A stretch of 64,000 nucleotides of DNA from Heligmosomoides polygyrus polygyrus. Its lineage: Eukaryota > Nematoda > Chromadorea > Rhabditida > Heligmosomidae. Made by a program: the position numbers and the translations under genes. Positions 63,410-64,000 of this stretch are shown here, piece after piece; the stretch's first letter is position 1, and every line of letters starts with the position of its first letter. The stretch is taken from contig OX377201.1 in NCBI GenBank assembly GCA_947396885.1, positions 7,178,934 through 7,242,933 on the forward strand. Direction: 5' to 3'. The notes under the pieces were generated by a model. That model had not been told where the DNA came from. It was given only the letters and a program-made list of their open reading frames with translations, and searched no databases.

Positions 63410-63468
63410 GTATTATGGACTTTTTTAATGGTGATGTGAAATATTTCTGCTACAACCTAGAATGAATC

Positions 63469-63897
63469 GGATCTATCCTAGTCCGGGGGGGGCCACATAA
63501 CTAAAGACTATGTAAAAAATGGACCTGGGACTTACCGAGCGACTCCTACAGAGCACGATAGAACCTAAACCAGAAAAATTCACGAGCAAAAAAAAACACG
63601 AAAAAATAAATGTATCCGCCGCGGTTGTAAGCGTGATGTTATGTGCCCTCCTCACCATGTCCTGGTTCTAACATGTCAAGCGGTGGTCAGCACGCGGCAC
63701 GACTCCATTGTGTCGCTCTTTGTCCGCCGATACGGTTGTCAAACCGCGGCGATTTCATTTTTTATTTATCCGTTCGTTTTTTCCTTTGTTTTAGGTTCCA
63801 TCGTGCTCCGTAGGAGTCGCTCGGTAAGTCCCAAGTCGATTTTTTACTTACATTTTAGTTATGTGGCTCCCCCCCCCCCCCGGACTAGAATAGATCC
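63469..63897. mobile_element. Foldback element with G-tract ends, GGATCTATCCTAGTCC type
   Basis: Ends GGATCTATCCTAGTCCGGGG and inverse with a 12-C run (63870-63881). Inner arms CCACATAACTAAA and CCGAGCGACTCCTACAG... are inverted. The centre holds the ACCATGT-TGGTT repeat also seen at 16.4 kb. Solo ends occur at 19.83 and 55.78 kb. Confidence 0.65.
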
Positions 63898-64000
63898 AAT
63901 GAATCTATTTAAAACGAAATAGGTTTTAGTAAATGTGGCGATATTATGCGAAAGCATTTTGAAGTATAGTTTCTCCAACGCATGTGATGTGAAAGCTCCT

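Overview
This window looks like nuclear DNA from a nematode, most likely a repeat-rich clade V (strongylid-type) species; that placement is inference. The reasons are very short introns (about 50-70 bp) with T-rich-CAG acceptors, co-oriented genes packed as an operon with about 100 nt between a poly(A) signal and the next trans-splice-like acceptor, and many mariner/Tc1, RTE and foldback elements. Most of the listed long open frames are not genes. They are reverse-strand readings of a repeated SINE, of palindromic elements, or of a minisatellite. All gene models here were assembled by hand from splice signals, reading phase and family resemblance.

Layout. 1.4-26.2 kb holds three genes on the + strand: a GTP cyclohydrolase I feedback regulatory protein (GCHFR/GFRP, 85 codons, 2 exons), a COA1-like mitochondrial respiratory-complex assembly factor (146 codons, first exon only ATG) and a TMEM68-like membrane acyltransferase (381 codons, 10 exons). 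Each follows the previous one by 100-115 nt, as in SL2-type operons. TMEM68 introns are swollen by foldback and non-autonomous DNA elements, including an 8.4-kb intron. 26-30.5 kb is repeat-rich, with GC-rich palindromes, a MITE and an RTE-type LINE relic. 30.5-48.0 kb carries a phase-consistent multi-exon gene for an unidentified protein ending in one membrane segment; its last intron (7.2 kb) contains three TA-flanked elements in series, including a mariner and a 4.2-kb foldback with a 200-N assembly gap. 48.7-49.9 kb is a 42-bp minisatellite split by a pyrimidine-rich tract. 50.7-60.3 kb is a SINE-dense zone with an ATF4/ATF5-type bZIP gene (188 codons, 5 exons) preceded by short upstream ORFs. 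One unassigned exon lies at 63.3 kb.

The most notable repeat is a tRNA-derived SINE of about 290 bp, with about two dozen full, partial or decayed copies on both strands. It has A- and B-box-like tRNA signals, a (TTTATCC)n tail and 10-14 bp target-site duplications visible at several copies. An inverted pair of hammerhead-ribozyme-like motifs of Penelope type lies in TMEM68 intron 2. Two hAT-like elements have 8-bp duplications, and a large set of palindromic MITEs with TTA/TAA/TCA duplications shares a degenerate terminal pattern.

Limits: no search or folding program was run. Exon boundaries rest on GT/AG rules and phase, and the calls for divergent repeats are family-level only.
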